41,655 bases of DNA from a virus, in the IMG/VR virus record IMGVR_UViG_3300025309_000244, positions 1-41,655 of that record, one strand, 5' to 3'. The translations under genes were made by a program, and so were the position numbers. Within the stretch, counting starts at the first letter, position 1. The number at the start of each line of letters is the position of its first letter. Of the stretch, positions 8,890 through 16,821 are shown piece after piece. The notes beneath the pieces are model-generated. The model worked only from the letters and a program-made list of their open reading frames with translations, did no database searches and was not told where the DNA came from.

Positions 8890-9266
8890 TACACCACCTC
8901 GATCAGGTGCCGGAATTCAAGCGTGAAATCCGGATAAATCTCGACCGTGGGCTCCTCGCCCGCTGGCCAGATCATCACCGCCCGGAACGTTTTATAGCTC
9001 AGATCGTTGACCAGCGTTTTGATGTACACCTCAGCCGATTTGCCCGTGCAAAATGTTCGCAGTTTTGTCCTTTCGGCCTTTTCCAGATGTCCCCAGATCC
9101 AACTGGCCGTGGGATAACCCATCCCGCGCACCTTGCCGTTGGCCAGCTCCACCTCGGCCGAGTAATCGCTGTAGCTCCAGTCCGGCGGGATCACCGGCGT
9201 GGACAGGCTCTCCAGGTTGAGCATGCCGCCCTGGGTCGCGCCGATCTCGAACGAGTATCTAGCCAC
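8889..9266 (-). CDS. small tail-tip protein
   Basis: 125 residues. The start is GTG 9266, which overlaps the TAG of the tape-measure gene. The sequence is beta-rich with aromatic residues and ends TLEFRHLIEVV. A gene of this size directly after the tape measure is usually a distal tail or minor tail protein. I do not recognise a named family; the role is inferred from position. Confidence 0.55.
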   Translation of the reverse strand: MARYSFEIGATQGGMLNLESLSTPVIPPDWSYSDYSAEVELANGKVRGMGYPTASWIWGHLEKAERTKLRTFCTGKSAEVYIKTLVNDLSYKTFRAVMIWPAGEEPTVEIYPDFTLEFRHLIEVV

Positions 9267-11145
9267 CGAACACCTCCCCGAGCTGGACTGCCAGGTCCCG
9301 CCGGATCGCTTTGCGGTCCTCGGAACTCAACCGGCTGTCGAAGCGCCGGTTATCGACGTAGTTATAGTTGTTACCGCCCGCGCCGCCTCTGGCCAGTAGC
9401 GCCAGCATGTTGTCCTGATTAAGTTTTTTGCCTGCCAGGCGTTCCGCTGCGCTGGTAACGTCCGGACGTAACACAAATTCGCCGCGTTTCATGCGGTACA
9501 ACCCGTCGCCGGTGTAACCGCCGCCGTGCCGCGTTGGGATGGCCACGCCCGCCGCGCTCATGGCGGCGCGCAGATCGGCCAGCATGGCCTGCGTGAACTG
9601 GGCGCGCAGCTCGCGCTCCTTGGCCAGTCCATCCGCCAGGTCGCGCAGTTGATCGATCATCGCCTGGCGTCGTTTGACCCTGTCCTCGTTGTACTGGCGC
9701 GTCAGTTCGGCCTGTTGCTGTCGGTACTGCTGTTCTGCCTGCCGCCGCTGTTCCTGGTAGGCGGCTGAATTGTCGGCCATCTGCTGCTGGAATTGCGCCA
9801 GTCTCTGTTCGCGCTGGGCGGCAAACTCTGCCGCCTGTTCGGCCTGCTGGATGGCAAAATCCTGCGACCGGCGCGCTGCCTCGACGGTATAATCCTCCTC
9901 GGCCCGCCGCCGCTGGCGCTCATACTCGCGCGTTGCCTGCACCAGCCCCAGCGCATCCCGTTTGCCGATCAGATCCTCCATCGTCTGGGAGTTGTCCTCC
10001 TGCATGCGCTGCATCTCGCGCTGGAAATCCTCTTCGGCGCGCGCCACCTCAGTGCCGTACGCCCGGGCGGCCTGCATGCGGCTGCGGTAGTAATCGCTCT
10101 CGGCCTGTTTCTCCAAGTTGTAGAACGCCCGCATCGCCTGGGATTGGTTGCGGTTGTATTCCGCCTGCGCCTGTGCCTGCTGCTGCAGGTAGTTTTTGCT
10201 CAGCTCCACCTGGCGCTGCCGGTATTCCACGGTCGCCTCGCGCTCGGCCTTGGCATAGTTCAGATAGGCACGCATTTGCGCCTGCGCCGTTTTGCTCAAC
10301 GCGCTGGAGGCTTTTTCAGTCTCGTCAGCCACCTCCGGCAAAACGCCGGTCAATTTCCCCATGGCTGCGCCCCATTTATACGCCAGCTCCGGCCCGCCCA
10401 GCATTTTGCCCCACATATACGCCAGCGACGTCTGATATTTCCCGAGGATCTCGCCCGCGCTGTCCCGTCCGGTTGCCTGGGCAATGGCGTTATAACCGGT
10501 CACGCCCAGCGCAATCCCTCCGGTCGCCAGTCCGGCTGCCGCGCCCAGGCCAGATCCGGCAATTTTAGCTGCAATCCCGGCGCCCCTGCCCGCGACCGGA
10601 CCCATGGCGAGCAATTGCACCGTGGCGATTAATCGCTGCACCTGCGCGATCATGGTAACCACTGTACCGGCGCCCGCCAGCCCTACGCCCACCGTGAGAA
10701 TGCCCTTCAATAAATCTGGATTTTTTTCGATCAATCCCGCGAATTTATCGGCCAGATCTGCGCCCTTATCCAGCAGCGGCAGCATAGCCTCGGTCGTCTC
10801 CCGTCCGATGCGGATCTGCGCATTTTTCAATCGTTCCGATGATTCCGTCCATCTGCGCGAGGTCGCCTCGCCCTGCCCGACATACTGGTTGTAACTGCGT
10901 ACTGCCAGTAACAGCGGTGCCACGATCGCCGCGCTGGCCATCGCCAGCGTGGAGCCAACCTGCTGCAATTTCTCGGCGCTCTCGCGCATGGCCATCAACC
11001 GCCGGCGCGCATCCTCCGTCGACATGGAGGTTTTGATCAGTCCCTTATCGATTGCCTCGACGGCTTTTTTCGCCTGTTCCAGCGTGACCTGGTCGACGGC
11101 AAAACGCAGTTGAGCCAGGAGTTCCTGCTCGGTTAGGTTTTTCAT
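9259..11145 (-). CDS. tail tape-measure protein
   Basis: 628 residues from ATG 11145. That start overlaps the TGA of the frameshifted chaperone (ATGA), and the frame upstream of it is the other reading of the chaperone extension. Hydrophobic, Gly/Ala-rich stretches near residues 62-82, 150-170 and 185-222 are typical of the membrane-active part of tape measures. Residues about 285-500 form a very long Gln/Glu/Arg/Ala-rich coiled coil with tandem EYRQRQVEL, AEYNRNQ and QRRQAEQQYRQQQAEL-like heptads. In the virion it sets tail length; using the known 0.15 nm per residue, about 90 nm. No peptidase motif was seen. The ribosome site is weak (GGAG about 18 bases upstream), so translation probably depends on coupling to the upstream gene. 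Confidence 0.85.
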   Translation of the reverse strand: MKNLTEQELLAQLRFAVDQVTLEQAKKAVEAIDKGLIKTSMSTEDARRRLMAMRESAEKLQQVGSTLAMASAAIVAPLLLAVRSYNQYVGQGEATSRRWTESSERLKNAQIRIGRETTEAMLPLLDKGADLADKFAGLIEKNPDLLKGILTVGVGLAGAGTVVTMIAQVQRLIATVQLLAMGPVAGRGAGIAAKIAGSGLGAAAGLATGGIALGVTGYNAIAQATGRDSAGEILGKYQTSLAYMWGKMLGGPELAYKWGAAMGKLTGVLPEVADETEKASSALSKTAQAQMRAYLNYAKAEREATVEYRQRQVELSKNYLQQQAQAQAEYNRNQSQAMRAFYNLEKQAESDYYRSRMQAARAYGTEVARAEEDFQREMQRMQEDNSQTMEDLIGKRDALGLVQATREYERQRRRAEEDYTVEAARRSQDFAIQQAEQAAEFAAQREQRLAQFQQQMADNSAAYQEQRRQAEQQYRQQQAELTRQYNEDRVKRRQAMIDQLRDLADGLAKERELRAQFTQAMLADLRAAMSAAGVAIPTRHGGGYTGDGLYRMKRGEFVLRPDVTSAAERLAGKKLNQDNMLALLARGGAGGNNYNYVDNRRFDSRLSSEDRKAIRRDLAVQLGEVFGG

Positions 11146-11728
11146 GTTTGTTTTTTTATGATCTCCAGATCCGCTGACAGTGCAAACAGGTCGTCCATCA
11201 ACCAGTCCGGCTGAGCCAGTAACTCGCTGGGCAGGTGCCGCCAGCTGGTCGCCTCCATCCACGTAAATACGCGCCAGGACAAATCGGGGTTGTTGAGCTG
11301 GAGTACCGGCGCCAGATTGCCAGACCCGGCCTGCGTTTTATGAGCGAACGCATGCAGGCGCCGCCGGGTCTCTAAACTTTTTTTTGCGTGGTCTCGTCGA
11401 CCGGCAGCTCCAGCCAGTGCGGGTTGAGCGTGTAAACCAGCGTGCCCCAGCGTTCCAGCAGCGCATCCGGCAGCTCGAGGAAGACCTCGAACGTCAGCGG
11501 ATCCGGCAGCCCCTGGCTCTTCGCCAGGCAGGACACATAATCCGGATAGCTGACCAGCCGCAAAATGTGCGCTGCCTCGTCCTGCTGCACCGGCGCCATT
11601 TTTTGGGCGTCCTTGGCATCCGGCTGGAACGCCTCATTGCGCAGCAACTGGCGCCGCATGCCCATCAGCGCGGTTGCCTCGGATACCGTCACGCTGATCT
11701 CGCCGAACTCAACGGTCTCAGATCTCAT
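11142..11728 (-). CDS. tail assembly chaperone, -1 frameshift fusion product (GT type)
   Basis: If ribosomes slip back one base on the run of eight A at 11385-11378, the 118-residue G protein loses only its last residue. It continues in the -1 frame for 78 codons (from AGT TTA GAG at 11378) to TGA at 11144-11142, giving about 195 residues. The extension is open, has coding character (WRVFTWMEATSWRHLPSELL, then a DDLFALSADLEI tail) and ends in an ATGA overlap with the tape measure. This arrangement is the conserved G/GT pair of long-tailed phages, where the long form binds the tape measure and recruits tube subunits and the short form is more abundant. I see the frame and slippery run directly; the slip itself is inferred. 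Confidence 0.8.
11372..11386 (-). promoter_or_regulatory. programmed -1 ribosomal frameshift site (A-run)
   Basis: On the minus strand C-AAAAAAAA-G (11386-11377) precedes the in-frame TAG at 11374-11372. A AAA AAA in the zero frame re-pairs perfectly after a one-base slip. A GC-rich stretch (ACCCGGCGGCGCC) starting a few bases after the slip site could form the stimulatory structure. Confidence 0.75.
11372..11728 (-). CDS. tail assembly chaperone, short form (G type)
   Basis: 118 residues from ATG 11728, which overlaps the end of the tail-tube gene by 11 bases; stops at TAG 11374-11372 straight after the slippery run (codons CAA AAA AAA GTT TAG). The sequence (MRSETVEFGEISVTVSEATALMGMRRQLL at the start, split here only for description) begins with a beta hairpin and continues helical, as in other chaperones between tube and tape measure. 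It acts in the cytoplasm during tail assembly and is not normally found in virions. Confidence 0.75.
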   Translation of the reverse strand: MRSETVEFGEISVTVSEATALMGMRRQLLRNEAFQPDAKDAQKMAPVQQDEAAHILRLVSYPDYVSCLAKSQGLPDPLTFEVFLELPDALLERWGTLVYTLNPHWLELPVDETTQKKV

Positions 11729-12521
11729 ACCACACCGTGATGATATCGGTCACGAGCGGCGCGACGGTGAAGGTGATTTTAGTGACAGTCGGGGTCATGC
11801 CGGTCGTGATCTTGACGCCGTTTTTATAAACCTCGATTTTGGCTATACTGAGCGCTGGTTCGCCCACCGGAAACAGGAAATCGACCGCCACTCCATCGCC
11901 CTTGAAACCGACCACCGCCGGTTTTCCTTCGCTGTCATACTCGAAAATCCCGGCATCCACGATGCCGTCATCCACCGCCGTCAGGGTTTTGCCCCATAGC
12001 CGCTGCGTGGCCGGGGTGGGCGCAATCTGGTAGCTGACCTCGCCCGGGTTATCGTTCATCGATCCCGGCTGCAGGACGCAGCGACATTTTGGGATGATAT
12101 AGCTGTGCCAGGTGAGCAGCCCGGTGTCCAGGTCCTGCGATTGCTGGTACAGCATCAGCGCCACCGTGGGTTCATATCCCTGCTGGCTGGTGACATGCGG
12201 AAATTCTTTGGCTTCGCCAACCGTCCCCACCGGCACATTGGCCAAAATCGATTGGATGTCGAAACGATAATCCGACACCCGCAGCACCGCCGAGGCCACC
12301 TCTTTGGTCGGCAAAATGGCAGTGCGCAGCACGCGGTCGGCGCCCGGGTGCGGGATGATGCGCGCCTGCGGGAAGGTCAGGTCGAACGCCAGCGGGCCTG
12401 ACCAGCGCAATCCGCTGTACGCCGTCACCGCGCCGGCCTTCGGACGCCCGGTGGTATCCAACTCGTACACGGCGGCAAAACGCATGCCAACCGGTAAAAA
12501 TTTTCCAGTTCTTGCGGTCAT
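11718..12521 (-). CDS. major tail (tube) protein
   Basis: 267 residues. It lies between the tail terminator candidate and the chaperone pair, where tube proteins lie in siphophages. The sequence is beta-rich with no membrane segments. The last 60 residues (KIEVYKNGVKITTG, then PTVTKITFTVAP) look like an added Ig-like or surface domain, common at tube C-termini. It forms stacked hexameric rings around the tape measure. Assignment is from position and composition; no motif is diagnostic. Confidence 0.65.
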   Translation of the reverse strand: MTARTGKFLPVGMRFAAVYELDTTGRPKAGAVTAYSGLRWSGPLAFDLTFPQARIIPHPGADRVLRTAILPTKEVASAVLRVSDYRFDIQSILANVPVGTVGEAKEFPHVTSQQGYEPTVALMLYQQSQDLDTGLLTWHSYIIPKCRCVLQPGSMNDNPGEVSYQIAPTPATQRLWGKTLTAVDDGIVDAGIFEYDSEGKPAVVGFKGDGVAVDFLFPVGEPALSIAKIEVYKNGVKITTGMTPTVTKITFTVAPLVTDIITVWYEI

Positions 12522-12523
12522 AG

Positions 12524-12979
12524 CTACTCTCCTTGATAGGTGCGCGGCTCGAGGGTCTCGACCTGCAGCCTGATCTCAAATCCGATGAATTTCCCGCCCC
12601 ATTCGGGCAGGATGACGATACCGCTGTCGGACATCACGCGCGCATTGCGCACATAGGCCGTGCGGTTCAACAACGGAAATTTCCGGTAGTGCTCGATGGT
12701 GGTCTGCAGCAGCGGGCGTATCTGATTTTCGCGCGTGCTGGGGTTGCCCTGCCCGGTCGGGATGACCGCCACCTGCACCCGGTAGATGCGCGTGGTTAAT
12801 ACCCGGTTGGGTCCATAAACGCTTTCGTTATGGCTGGCCGACCCCAAAAACGCATACAGCGCGGGCATATGCGCCGTTTCTACGGCCACCGGCGGCGGAT
12901 TGAACGCCGTAACAATCCCCGGCGCCAGCGCGCCCACCGTTTTGATCCCCGCGCACACCTCCTCGATGATGGTCGTCAT
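12524..12979 (-). CDS. tail terminator / head-tail joining protein
   Basis: 151 residues. ATG 12979 overlaps the stop of the connector gene (ATGA). The alpha/beta sequence has a central TTRIYRVQVAVIPTGQG and a C-terminal GGKFIGFEIRLQVETLEPRTY. Length and position between connector and tube fit the lambda-gpU/SPP1-gp17-like tail terminator, which caps the tube and joins it to the head. This is inference from position. Confidence 0.5.
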   Translation of the reverse strand: MTTIIEEVCAGIKTVGALAPGIVTAFNPPPVAVETAHMPALYAFLGSASHNESVYGPNRVLTTRIYRVQVAVIPTGQGNPSTRENQIRPLLQTTIEHYRKFPLLNRTAYVRNARVMSDSGIVILPEWGGKFIGFEIRLQVETLEPRTYQGE

Positions 12980-13833
12980 AGCCGCACCTTATGCGCACCT
13001 AAAATCCGTGCCACGTCGATCGGGATGCTGGTAGGCATGGTCATCACGCCCGATCCCATCACGTAGGAGTGGTCGAACTGGTCGGCGTCCTTCTGCACAT
13101 AGCGCCATTTGACTAGCCGCATGCACACCTGGCTGATCGTCCCCGACGTCTGGTAAATGGATATCGGTGTGGCCAGCGCATGCGCCGCCGCGCTGGTCCC
13201 GTTTACCGCCCGCTCGACCGTCAGTTTTTTGCCGACCGCGTCGATCTCCTCGAGGAGCATGAACTCATCCTCCAGTTTCAGCAGTTGGCCGACCTCATAG
13301 TCCGCGGCATCCGTGATATTGATCAGCACATCCCCGATCAGCACGTTGGCCACCTGCACCGTATCGACCGCCCGCCAGGCCTCGGCATAGCGTTCGTGAT
13401 AGCCCCACAGCCCGGTCAGCGCAATCGCCTGTTCCGGCCCATCCTCTGAATCGAGCCATACAGTCCCGGCGCGCAGTCGCACCCGATTTTTGGGATAGAA
13501 ATTGGCCGGTTCCAGCACGTAATCCGTGCTGGGGATCGCGATCCCGTCGCCGTTTTTGAGTTCGATGATTGCCAGCAGGTCATCGTCCAGCCGCAGCACC
13601 GGGTTGGTAGCTCCCGCCAGCAGGCTGGCATCGTACACGCCGAACAGTGTACCGCCTGCCGACGGAGTGTTGAACACCCGCGTTTCCCGGCGCACGTCGA
13701 AGCGGCGCTCCTTCCACCACTCCACCAATCGCGCCGCCCAGCCGATGAAATCGACCAGCCGGTCGTCATCGGACGTGTTGATCGCCCCGCCGATATACCG
13801 TTTGACCATGGCCAGCGTGATGTAGTTGTACAT
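12976..13833 (-). CDS. head-tail connector (adaptor) protein
   Basis: 285 residues. The N-terminus (MYNYITLAMVKRYIGG, then SDDDRLVDFIGWAARLVEWW) is helical, like the start of gp6/SPP1-gp15-type adaptors where a short helix bundle docks below the portal. The rest is beta-rich with LRLDDDLLAIIELKNG. It is longer than the usual 100-170-residue adaptor, so an extra domain is probably inserted (residues about 130-240, including ITDAADYEVGQLLKLEDEFM). Role assigned from position between capsid and tail genes. Confidence 0.55.
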   Translation of the reverse strand: MYNYITLAMVKRYIGGAINTSDDDRLVDFIGWAARLVEWWKERRFDVRRETRVFNTPSAGGTLFGVYDASLLAGATNPVLRLDDDLLAIIELKNGDGIAIPSTDYVLEPANFYPKNRVRLRAGTVWLDSEDGPEQAIALTGLWGYHERYAEAWRAVDTVQVANVLIGDVLINITDAADYEVGQLLKLEDEFMLLEEIDAVGKKLTVERAVNGTSAAAHALATPISIYQTSGTISQVCMRLVKWRYVQKDADQFDHSYVMGSGVMTMPTSIPIDVARILGAHKVRL

Positions 13834-13836
13834 CGG

Positions 13837-14109
13837 TTACCCCAAAAATGGATTGGACGGCGGCGTTTTTTTAGCGGTTCTGGCTGCAACCCTGGCCTCG
13901 CGTTTTTTCGCAGCGGCTGCCGCTCTGGCGGCTTTTTTGGCCGCAGCCGCGGTCTCGTCCTCAGCCGGAGTCAGGAGCTGGCCGTTGCCGTCCGCAGCCA
14001 TCTGCTGGGCGTACCACTCACGCGTCTCCAGCAGATCGCCTGCCTGGCACTTTTGCGCCCGCAGCTCCTCGTTCATGTACGTCCCGGCGACCTTGATTTT
14101 GATCTGCAT
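13837..14109 (-). CDS. small protein with Ala/Lys-rich tail, head-module hypothetical
   Basis: 90 residues from ATG 14109, preceded by GGAGG four bases upstream; an in-frame ATG six codons earlier lacks this. The first 45 residues are a compact beta domain (MQIKIKVAGTYMNEELRA). The C-terminal half is an Ala/Lys/Arg run (AAAAKKAARAAAAAKKREAR) that would be basic and helical. Similar small proteins sit between capsid and connector genes in many phages, with no firm function. The basic tail could touch packaged DNA; that is a guess. Confidence 0.6.
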   Translation of the reverse strand: MQIKIKVAGTYMNEELRAQKCQAGDLLETREWYAQQMAADGNGQLLTPAEDETAAAAKKAARAAAAAKKREARVAARTAKKTPPSNPFLG

Positions 14110-14128
14110 GTTGCCTCCGATCTCCAAT

Positions 14129-14148
14129 GGGGGCGGTTGCCCGCCCCC
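14129..14148 (-). other. perfect GC hairpin between head genes
   Basis: GGGGGCGG (14129-14136), loop TTGC, CCGCCCCC (14141-14148). It has no U-tract on either strand, so it is probably an mRNA-stabilising or partial-attenuation element rather than a standard terminator. It overlaps no gene and lies 20 bases upstream of the next start. Confidence 0.55.
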
Positions 14149-14169
14149 TCTCGGATTTCACAAAAGTTT

Positions 14170-14613
14170 TTATCCGGCGACCACAACCACGGCGCCCTTG
14201 TCCGCTCCCTGGGTCGCCGGGGCTGGCCCGTTGAGCCCAAAGAACGTAATCGCGCCGAAATCGTTGATCCCCGCCGGGCCGGTCAGCGTCAGGGTCACAT
14301 AGTTGTACCCGTTGTTGATGTCCAAACGGGCGGTCTGCACCTCGATCAGGTACCACTTGCTATCCCCGGTCGCCGCAATGACGACCACCGCGTCGGTCAC
14401 GTTCTTCAACGCGCCGTTGATCGTGGCGGCCTGCTGCACCTGGCAGGTAATTTCCGAATCCAGCACGCCAGCCTCGACCAGGAACGCGAAGCGCTCGAAC
14501 TGGCTCACGTCGATGAACGCGCCGGAGGCGGGGTAGGATGCCGCAGCCAGCGCCACCTCCACGTTGAGCTGCACGATTTTGGCAGCTTCACTGAAAAGCT
14601 CATTTACACGCAT
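14170..14613 (-). CDS. probable head decoration or minor capsid protein
   Basis: 147 residues, ATG 14613 with GAGGTG upstream. It sits immediately after the major capsid gene, as decoration proteins often do, and is flanked on both sides by strong GC hairpins. The sequence is beta-rich: FIDVSQFERFAFLVEAGVLD and YNYVTLTLTGPAGINDFGAI. No conserved motif was recognised. The pattern of an N-terminal helix followed by FERFAFLVEAG-like strands resembles small phage structural proteins. The role is inferred from context. Confidence 0.5.
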   Translation of the reverse strand: MRVNELFSEAAKIVQLNVEVALAAASYPASGAFIDVSQFERFAFLVEAGVLDSEITCQVQQAATINGALKNVTDAVVVIAATGDSKWYLIEVQTARLDINNGYNYVTLTLTGPAGINDFGAITFFGLNGPAPATQGADKGAVVVVAG

Positions 14614-14637
14614 GATTCACCTCGCAAAATTTCCGGT

Positions 14638-14660
14638 GGGGCGGCCATTTCAGCCGCCCC
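14638..14660 (-). other. perfect 8-bp GC hairpin downstream of the capsid gene
   Basis: GGGGCGGC (14638-14645), loop CATTTCA, GCCGCCCC (14653-14660). There is no U-tract. It could protect the capsid mRNA 3' end or lower transcription into downstream genes. Confidence 0.5.
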
Positions 14661-14682
14661 GGTTGATTTCAGGAATTACAGA

Positions 14683-16821
14683 TTAGGCTTCAACCTTCTG
14701 CACCGCAAACATCCATGGTTTTTCCAGCTTGCCGCCGATGCGACGTCGCACATGGAATTCGATTTTGTTGGGGCCGGTGCCCGAGTCCATGAAGCGCTCG
14801 ATGCTCATTCCCAGCCGTTCGACGATGGTGTAGCCACTCATGTCTGCAAACAGCAGCGGGAAGGCATTGGCGGCTACGTCGGGTATGGCACCCGATTCAG
14901 AGATGGCCCTGTTCAACAGCTTTTCCGTCTCGGACATGTCCGGGAAGACGAATTCGCCGGTGGCCACGGTGACCAATTGCTCGATCGCGCCGTAGGTGTC
15001 ACTGTTGCCGACAAATCGGGCTGATTTGCGGTACTGGCTGGCTACGCCGCGCTTGAGCGCCTTGATGCCAGCTGCAGTCAATGCAGCCGCAGCGCCAGAC
15101 TTGACTGACTTGAGGGCGTGGGCGTTGGCACCACCTGGCAGGATCCCTTCGGGTTTGCCAGCGCCGTCACCGACTAAGTCGGCTTCGTCCTCGTCGATGG
15201 CAGCTGTGATTGCGATGTCTTCCTCAACCAGGCTGACCAGGTTGGCCGCATCCTCCACCAGCGAGCGTGAGAAGGGTACTTTGTAGGTGTAAATGTGTGC
15301 AAACACCGGCACCATTTGCAGCTTGAAATTTTTTTCCACCGGGGTCTGTGTTTCAGTCCCCCACTGGCCGCGCATCAGGCCGATCCAGCGGTCGCTATCC
15401 CCAACGTACTGCGGGATCTCGATGCTGTTGCTGTTGATCAGCTGCACCACGCGAGCGCCGCCGCCGCGGACTGCGGTCAGCCCAGGCAAACGCCGGTCGA
15501 TTTCGCTCTGCACATTCGGGGGCACCGCAATGCCACCCAATTCGCCAATCGCTTCCACCTGGGTGGCTTTGATCGTGCGGGTATCGAAACCCTCGCGCAC
15601 CAGGCGGGTGACCTGGTCGATGGGGAAGTACATCGCTTTGAGCGATTTGTACTCTGCACTGGTGAGGGCTCGCTCGCCGCCGCGCAGGTAGCGGCCAAAG
15701 GCCACGTTTTGTTCGTGGATGATTTGGGGATAATTCTGTCCGATCACGTCAGACAGAATAGCTTTTTGCGCCTCGTTCTCAGTGGCGAAACGCAGCATGT
15801 GGGCGGCGCCTACCGCTTTGGCGGCGCGTTTGGCTTCGTCATCGTCGTCATCGTCTTCCTTGGCGGGAGCGAATTGGAACGGCGGACGGACAACCGCTTT
15901 CTTGGCGGCGGGTTTCTGACCTGGCAAAACCACGTCGTAGTCCAACGCCTTGAGTTCCGTGGTCAGCTTCGACAGCGGAATGGATTTGAGTTCCTCGCCA
16001 GCCTCGTCAGTGACGGGGGCATCGGTGGGGGAAATGGCCATGCCAGCCATGCCAAGGACTGCGGCGAGCTGTTCATATTGCTCGGCGGTGAGTCCCGGCA
16101 CAAGTTTCTTGATTGCAGTCAGGATGTCCATAGATTTAACCTCACGTTTGTTGGATCCCGTTGACGTCCGGCTGCTGGCGCGGTCACCTCGATTTGTGCC
16201 GCCTCTGCCGCCGCCGCTCTGGTCGCTCGGGTTGGTTGATGAACTCTCTTCGAGCAGTTTTTTGACTGCTGAAAATTCTTTGGATAATGCCTTCAGCGCC
16301 CGCAGGGTGTTACCCTGCAGCATTTTCGGCTCGGCTGGCATGACCGTCAGCGTGTCGCGCATCAACGGCCAGGCCACAATCGCGCCGTCTGCTAACTTTT
16401 TGACCTGTTCGGGCATTGCCTCGGACGAGTTGCCGATCAAACCTGCCTCGATCAATTCGTCCACCAGTTGGATGTAGCGTTTGCGCCGGTTCAAAACGCG
16501 TTCGACAAAAATCCCTTTTTCATCGCGCCGGGCCGTGTTCCAATCGACATAGCCCAAATTTCCATTTTTTACGCTGGGAAACCCGTCGATGACGTCTGGA
16601 TCATCGCCGTGCTCGAAATCGACCTCCAGCCGTCCCTGACGAGTAAACGGCGATTCGACCTCGACTGTCGAAGCAAAATATTCGCCCAGAGAACCATCCA
16701 GATTTTTGCCCTTGTTCATAAATTCGAGATCCCGCGAGTTGAACAGGACGATATAATTTCCGACCCGTATTTCGGAATCGGTTTTTGAAATGGATTTCAG
16801 TGCGTTGTCGAATTTAGGCAT
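14683..16821 (-). CDS. prohead protease fused to HK97-fold major capsid protein
   Basis: 712 residues from ATG 16821; the earlier in-frame codons overlap the upstream gene in another frame and are not credible. Residues about 15-165 look like an HK97-type prohead protease: IVLFNSRDLEF at the start, His71 in VDFEHGDD and Ser132/133 in LIGNSSEAM as probable catalytic residues. A Ser/Gly/Arg-rich linker (about 195-225) and an acidic/Ala scaffold region (about 230-345, with a run of Asp) follow. From about 345 comes the HK97-fold capsid, with GDGAGKPEGILPGG near 550 matching the family's GNGTGxPxGIL loop. In most phages protease and capsid are separate genes. An internal start at 16131 would give capsid with scaffold alone. 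Self-cleavage in the linker would free both. Confidence 0.85.
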   Translation of the reverse strand: MPKFDNALKSISKTDSEIRVGNYIVLFNSRDLEFMNKGKNLDGSLGEYFASTVEVESPFTRQGRLEVDFEHGDDPDVIDGFPSVKNGNLGYVDWNTARRDEKGIFVERVLNRRKRYIQLVDELIEAGLIGNSSEAMPEQVKKLADGAIVAWPLMRDTLTVMPAEPKMLQGNTLRALKALSKEFSAVKKLLEESSSTNPSDQSGGGRGGTNRGDRASSRTSTGSNKREVKSMDILTAIKKLVPGLTAEQYEQLAAVLGMAGMAISPTDAPVTDEAGEELKSIPLSKLTTELKALDYDVVLPGQKPAAKKAVVRPPFQFAPAKEDDDDDDEAKRAAKAVGAAHMLRFATENEAQKAILSDVIGQNYPQIIHEQNVAFGRYLRGGERALTSAEYKSLKAMYFPIDQVTRLVREGFDTRTIKATQVEAIGELGGIAVPPNVQSEIDRRLPGLTAVRGGGARVVQLINSNSIEIPQYVGDSDRWIGLMRGQWGTETQTPVEKNFKLQMVPVFAHIYTYKVPFSRSLVEDAANLVSLVEEDIAITAAIDEDEADLVGDGAGKPEGILPGGANAHALKSVKSGAAAALTAAGIKALKRGVASQYRKSARFVGNSDTYGAIEQLVTVATGEFVFPDMSETEKLLNRAISESGAIPDVAANAFPLLFADMSGYTIVERLGMSIERFMDSGTGPNKIEFHVRRRIGGKLEKPWMFAVQKVEA
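16129..16143 (-). promoter_or_regulatory. internal ribosome site and start for capsid-only product
   Basis: On the minus strand GAGG (16143-16140), eight bases, then ATG (16131-16129), in frame in the middle of the protease-capsid gene. Starting there gives a 482-residue protein beginning MDILTAIKKLVPG: scaffold (delta-like) domain plus capsid. This would raise capsid over protease without a separate gene. Confidence 0.55.

Noticed and set aside
9793-10632. 279-codon open frame on the plus strand
   Set aside because: It lies antisense over the tape-measure coiled coil, whose GC-rich repetitive codons keep the opposite strand open. No ribosome site and low-complexity product.
11146-11262. 39-codon N-terminal extension of the tape-measure protein
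   Set aside because: These codons lie over the -1 frame extension of the chaperone in another frame. The ATGA overlap at 11145 is the better start.
14053-15024. 323-codon plus-strand open frame
   Set aside because: Antisense over the capsid and neighbouring head genes, spanning gene borders and both hairpins; not coding in character.
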